Assembly (NCBI GenBank): GCA_937911745.1
Contig: CALDPX010000041.1
Coordinates: 141,720-205,719 of the forward strand
Direction of reading: 5' to 3'
Length of the DNA stretch: 64,000 bases
Origin: an uncultured Alistipes sp.
GTDB lineage: Bacteria; Bacteroidota; Bacteroidia; Bacteroidales; Rikenellaceae
The notes beneath the pieces were generated by a model. The model saw only the letters and a list, made by a program, of their open reading frames with translations, ran no database searches and was not told the origin of the DNA. The position numbers and the translations under genes were made by a program. This document shows, in pieces, positions 61,915-64,000 of the stretch. Within the stretch, counting starts at the first letter, position 1; each line of letters begins with the position of its first letter.

Positions 61915-62436
61915 TTATCCGATAATCCTCTGTCTTAATTCTTCCGTCCTTTCTTCCAAAAGCATATCCCACAAAATAGAACGACCAAAATCTTCTACTG
62001 AGATATATTCTTTATACCTTTCAAAAAAAACGGTTGGTTTGAAATTATCTCCGTTACAATTGTTTATAATAGCACTCCAATCCCACTTATCTGCGAAACT
62101 GTCAAGCAGAGCATAGGAGAGTTTCAAATTGTAGTTTCCAGACAACTCGTGCCAATCCCATCTGTCTGCAAATTGCTCAATAATTTTTGGGATGAGCAAC
62201 CTCTCGTCAGCGTAGCCCGACAATACTTTCCAATCGATATAACCCTTGAAGTTTTCGAGTATTGATGCAGTCCAGAGCATTTCGGTATTCTTCGACAACT
62301 CCTCCCAATCAATCTCACTGCGATACTTGCGTAGCAACTCCTCATTCCACTTAAACTCGCGCGACAACTTCTTCCACGCCTCTTTGTTCAACTCCTGCGA
62401 CACAATAGCATCGCCAAAACTCTTCTTTGCTTCCAT
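61915..62436 (-). CDS. DW-repeat solenoid protein
   Basis: 173 residues made of ~24-28-residue repeats with the pattern (I/W)DWxxLSxxxxxLxxxIxExFxxx: SEIDWEELSKNTEMLWTAS, GYIDWKVLSGYADERLL, DRWDWHELSGNYNLKLSY, DKWDWSAIINNCNG. Such repeats form helical solenoids for protein binding and occur in phage and mobile-element proteins. No catalytic part. Has its own promoter (P2) and terminator. Confidence 0.6.
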   Translation of the reverse strand: MEAKKSFGDAIVSQELNKEAWKKLSREFKWNEELLRKYRSEIDWEELSKNTEMLWTASILENFKGYIDWKVLSGYADERLLIPKIIEQFADRWDWHELSGNYNLKLSYALLDSFADKWDWSAIINNCNGDNFKPTVFFERYKEYISVEDFGRSILWDMLLEERTEELRQRIIG

Positions 62437-62476
62437 AATTTTTACTATTTTAATGGTTAATACTTGTTTGATGGTG

Positions 62477-62511
62477 CAAAGTTGACGCTACAAACTGCCA
62501 CATTATGTCAG
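62477..62511 (-). promoter_or_regulatory. Island promoter P2 with dyad
   Basis: On the minus strand CTGACA (62511-62506), 21 nt, then CAACTTTG (62484-62477), 40 nt before ATG 62436. It includes ATGTGGCAG as P4 does. Confidence 0.55.
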
Positions 62512-62519
62512 AGTAAGAA

Positions 62520-63557
62520 TTATTTTCTCACAAACTCATACAACTCTCGCAGGTAGTCGTCTATATTTTCATCCAAGTAGAAGCAATCTTTTTGCGGACG
62601 CCAGCGATAGTGAACTTCATCGGATAATGGCTCCGTCCACTGCTCCACGCTCGGCATATCGGCAGATAAATCCTCCAAATAATCGTGGAAATATAGACGC
62701 GTGCGGTTGGCTATCTCCTGCCCAAGTCGGATTTGTGGCGCACGATTCTGCTCCGCCTCGCGCACAAACTTATCCCGAAACTCCTCGAATGAACAACGCT
62801 CCCACCACTTCCAACCGCAGCCATCTTGCTCCTCCCAATGCTTATGTGTGACCTTGACCTCCACGCAAAAGTCGTTCATACGCAGAATGTCGGGAATAGA
62901 GTAGGGCTTATGGTCGCTCAAATCGTGAATGGCGTGGCAGATGCAAAGGTGGCTCAATTTCTCGGCGGCAGGCTGCACAGACTCATACCAAGTCGTGCCA
63001 TCGTTGAAGTCGTCTGTTATCCTCAACTCTTCGCGTGTCATCTCGGGGCGATAGTCGGCAGGTGAGCGGAGACACCAGCAAGACTCCACCTCTTCCAATT
63101 TTAGATGCTCGCAAGTGTATAGCCAGTCAATAATGCAAAACATCTCATAGAATTCCGAGCCGTAATAGTCGTCATTCGCCATTGGCAAAACAGAACTGTG
63201 CCCATTCGGCGAGAACCTAAGCGAGCCCTCGACCTCCACATCGTTATCAAATTCGGGATCGTAGGTCGTAGTCGCCATCTTGCGATAGAGAGCTTCGGTG
63301 CGGGCATACATTTTCTGCGTGAGGTCGTACAAACGACTGTTCACCTGCTCCATACGCACCACCTCCTCGGGCGTAGCAACAAACATTTTGTCGAGCAGAT
63401 GTTTGCGCTTCCAGATTAGGCGTTCCACCTGCTCGCATTTGCGTTGCGAGCGAGTCCACTCCATATTAAGCTCCACATTTTTGCCCGTGATGGCAAGAAT
63501 CCTCTCTTCGATTTTCTGCACCTGCTCCCGCAAGTGGGGATATTTTTTGTTTTTCAT
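62520..63557 (-). CDS. Island protein with N-terminal coiled coil, unknown
   Basis: 345 residues from ATG 63557 (MKNKKYPHLREQV); the Met further upstream would lie ahead of the promoter. The first ~110 residues are a long coiled coil. The rest has many Trp and Cys (CIIDWLYTCEHL, VESCWCLRSP, HKHWEEQDGCGWKWWERCSFEEF), and no known fold is seen. Cytoplasmic. First gene next to the recombinase; own promoter (P1). Confidence 0.6.
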   Translation of the reverse strand: MKNKKYPHLREQVQKIEERILAITGKNVELNMEWTRSQRKCEQVERLIWKRKHLLDKMFVATPEEVVRMEQVNSRLYDLTQKMYARTEALYRKMATTTYDPEFDNDVEVEGSLRFSPNGHSSVLPMANDDYYGSEFYEMFCIIDWLYTCEHLKLEEVESCWCLRSPADYRPEMTREELRITDDFNDGTTWYESVQPAAEKLSHLCICHAIHDLSDHKPYSIPDILRMNDFCVEVKVTHKHWEEQDGCGWKWWERCSFEEFRDKFVREAEQNRAPQIRLGQEIANRTRLYFHDYLEDLSADMPSVEQWTEPLSDEVHYRWRPQKDCFYLDENIDDYLRELYEFVRK

Positions 63558-63580
63558 AATAAGTGGGATGTAATTTTCGG

Positions 63581-63615
63581 CAAAACTACATCCCAACAAT
63601 GTCAAATCTCGTCAG
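63581..63615 (-). promoter_or_regulatory. Island promoter P1 with dyad
   Basis: On the minus strand CTGACG (63615-63610), 21 nt, then TAGTTTTG (63588-63581), 23 nt before ATG 63557. ATTTGACAT sits at the offset where P3 has ATTTGACAG. Confidence 0.6.
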
Positions 63616-63641
63616 TATCAATTAATGCTAAACTACACATC

Positions 63642-64000
63642 TTATAATTTCATCACTGCCTGCCGGATTTGTGCTTGCGAGAGGCGGGCGTAGACTTGCG
63701 TGCTTGTGACGGATTTATGGCCAAGGAGTGTGGCGATAGTGTATATATCCACGCCATTTTCCAGAAGACGCATAGCGAATGTGTGCCGGAAGCAGTGGAA
63801 GGTGATGTGTTTCTCAATCTTGACAAGTTTGAGTAGGCGAGGGATATAGAAACTCAATTTGTATTCGGTCAAATCCGGGAATACCGGACCTCTCTTTTTA
63901 GGTTTGCCAAGCAGTTCGATTGCTGCGGGCGATAGTGGGAGTTTAACAGCCGCTTGAGTCTTGTGTATAATGATATCAAGGTACGACCGTTTCTTCGAGT
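63642..64000 (-). CDS. Tyrosine recombinase, C-terminal part (5' end outside window)
   Basis: The frame is open to the right edge, so about 119 C-terminal residues are visible. They hold the catalytic HCFRHTFA (HxxR), LGHKSVTSTQVYARL (His/Trp-type box and Tyr nucleophile), and the strand PLSPAAIELLGKP. It matches Bacteroidota phage/ICE integrases of the SAM-like-domain type. Its stop lies 26 nt before P1, and it is read in the same direction as the island genes. An invertase for phase variation is the alternative. Confidence 0.9.
   Translation of the reverse strand, partial: SKKRSYLDIIIHKTQAAVKLPLSPAAIELLGKPKKRGPVFPDLTEYKLSFYIPRLLKLVKIEKHITFHCFRHTFAMRLLENGVDIYTIATLLGHKSVTSTQVYARLSQAQIRQAVMKL

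Overview
The window reads as chromosome of a Bacteroidota gut-type anaerobe, most likely order Bacteroidales; an Alistipes/Rikenellaceae-like genus is a guess from gene content. Supporting signs are promoters of the Bacteroidota form (a -33 TTTG/TTG element about 19-22 nt before a -7 TAnnTTTG), almost no Shine-Dalgarno sequences, families typical of the phylum (DUF4199, DUF4293, DUF5606, DUF2795, DUF4988-like lipoproteins, BspA-like repeats), a small SRP RNA and a tmRNA whose tag ends in YALAA.

Layout. 1-4.4 kb: two modular surface lipoproteins. 4.6-9.7 kb (minus): an aromatic amino acid operon with two fusion enzymes (DAHP synthase-chorismate mutase; dehydroquinate dehydratase-EPSP synthase) and chorismate synthase, then mltG. 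9.7-12.7 kb: SRP RNA, a YrdC/Sua5-type gene, two small membrane proteins and a lipid-linked glycosyltransferase. 12.8-15.9 kb (minus): a tightly coupled kinase / VWA / pseudokinase-WG-repeat triad of unknown role. 16-23 kb: nadC, a dipeptidyl peptidase IV-like enzyme and a probable metal locus (TonB receptor, HMA protein with His-rich tail, DUF362 lipoprotein). 23.0-23.5 kb: tmRNA. 23.8-33.2 kb: ftsE-like gene, gyrB, udk, GNAT-like protein, EamA permease and the [FeFe]-hydrogenase maturases hydE-hydG-hydF. 33-35 kb: secreted pectate lyase. 35.6-56.7 kb: housekeeping genes (xseAB, prfA, murI, ftsK-lolA, tandem SurA-like chaperones, OstA-like protein, porin, tRNA-Leu, BspA-like protein, glutaminase, cobalamin adenosyltransferase, BaiN-like flavoprotein).

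57.0-64.0 kb is an accessory island, all on the minus strand, entered on the right by a tyrosine recombinase that runs off the window. It holds a 370-residue protein derived from the palm and fingers of DNA polymerase III alpha (DnaE) that has lost the catalytic carboxylates, two proteins carrying the DNA-reading gamma winged helix of FtsK, a uracil-DNA-glycosylase-like protein, a WYL regulator, a small membrane protein, a DW-repeat solenoid and two unknowns. Five promoters in it share one dyad (CTGWC-N7-GRCAG in its best copies) placed exactly 21 nt before the -7 box, so the island looks like one regulon. It is my main candidate for an undescribed, possibly defence-related system. The kinase/VWA/pseudokinase triad is the second candidate.

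Spacers carry several families of dispersed structured repeats: long imperfect hairpins with a shared core, GTCTAAC arrays and CCCCTAAGTTAGGGG elements.
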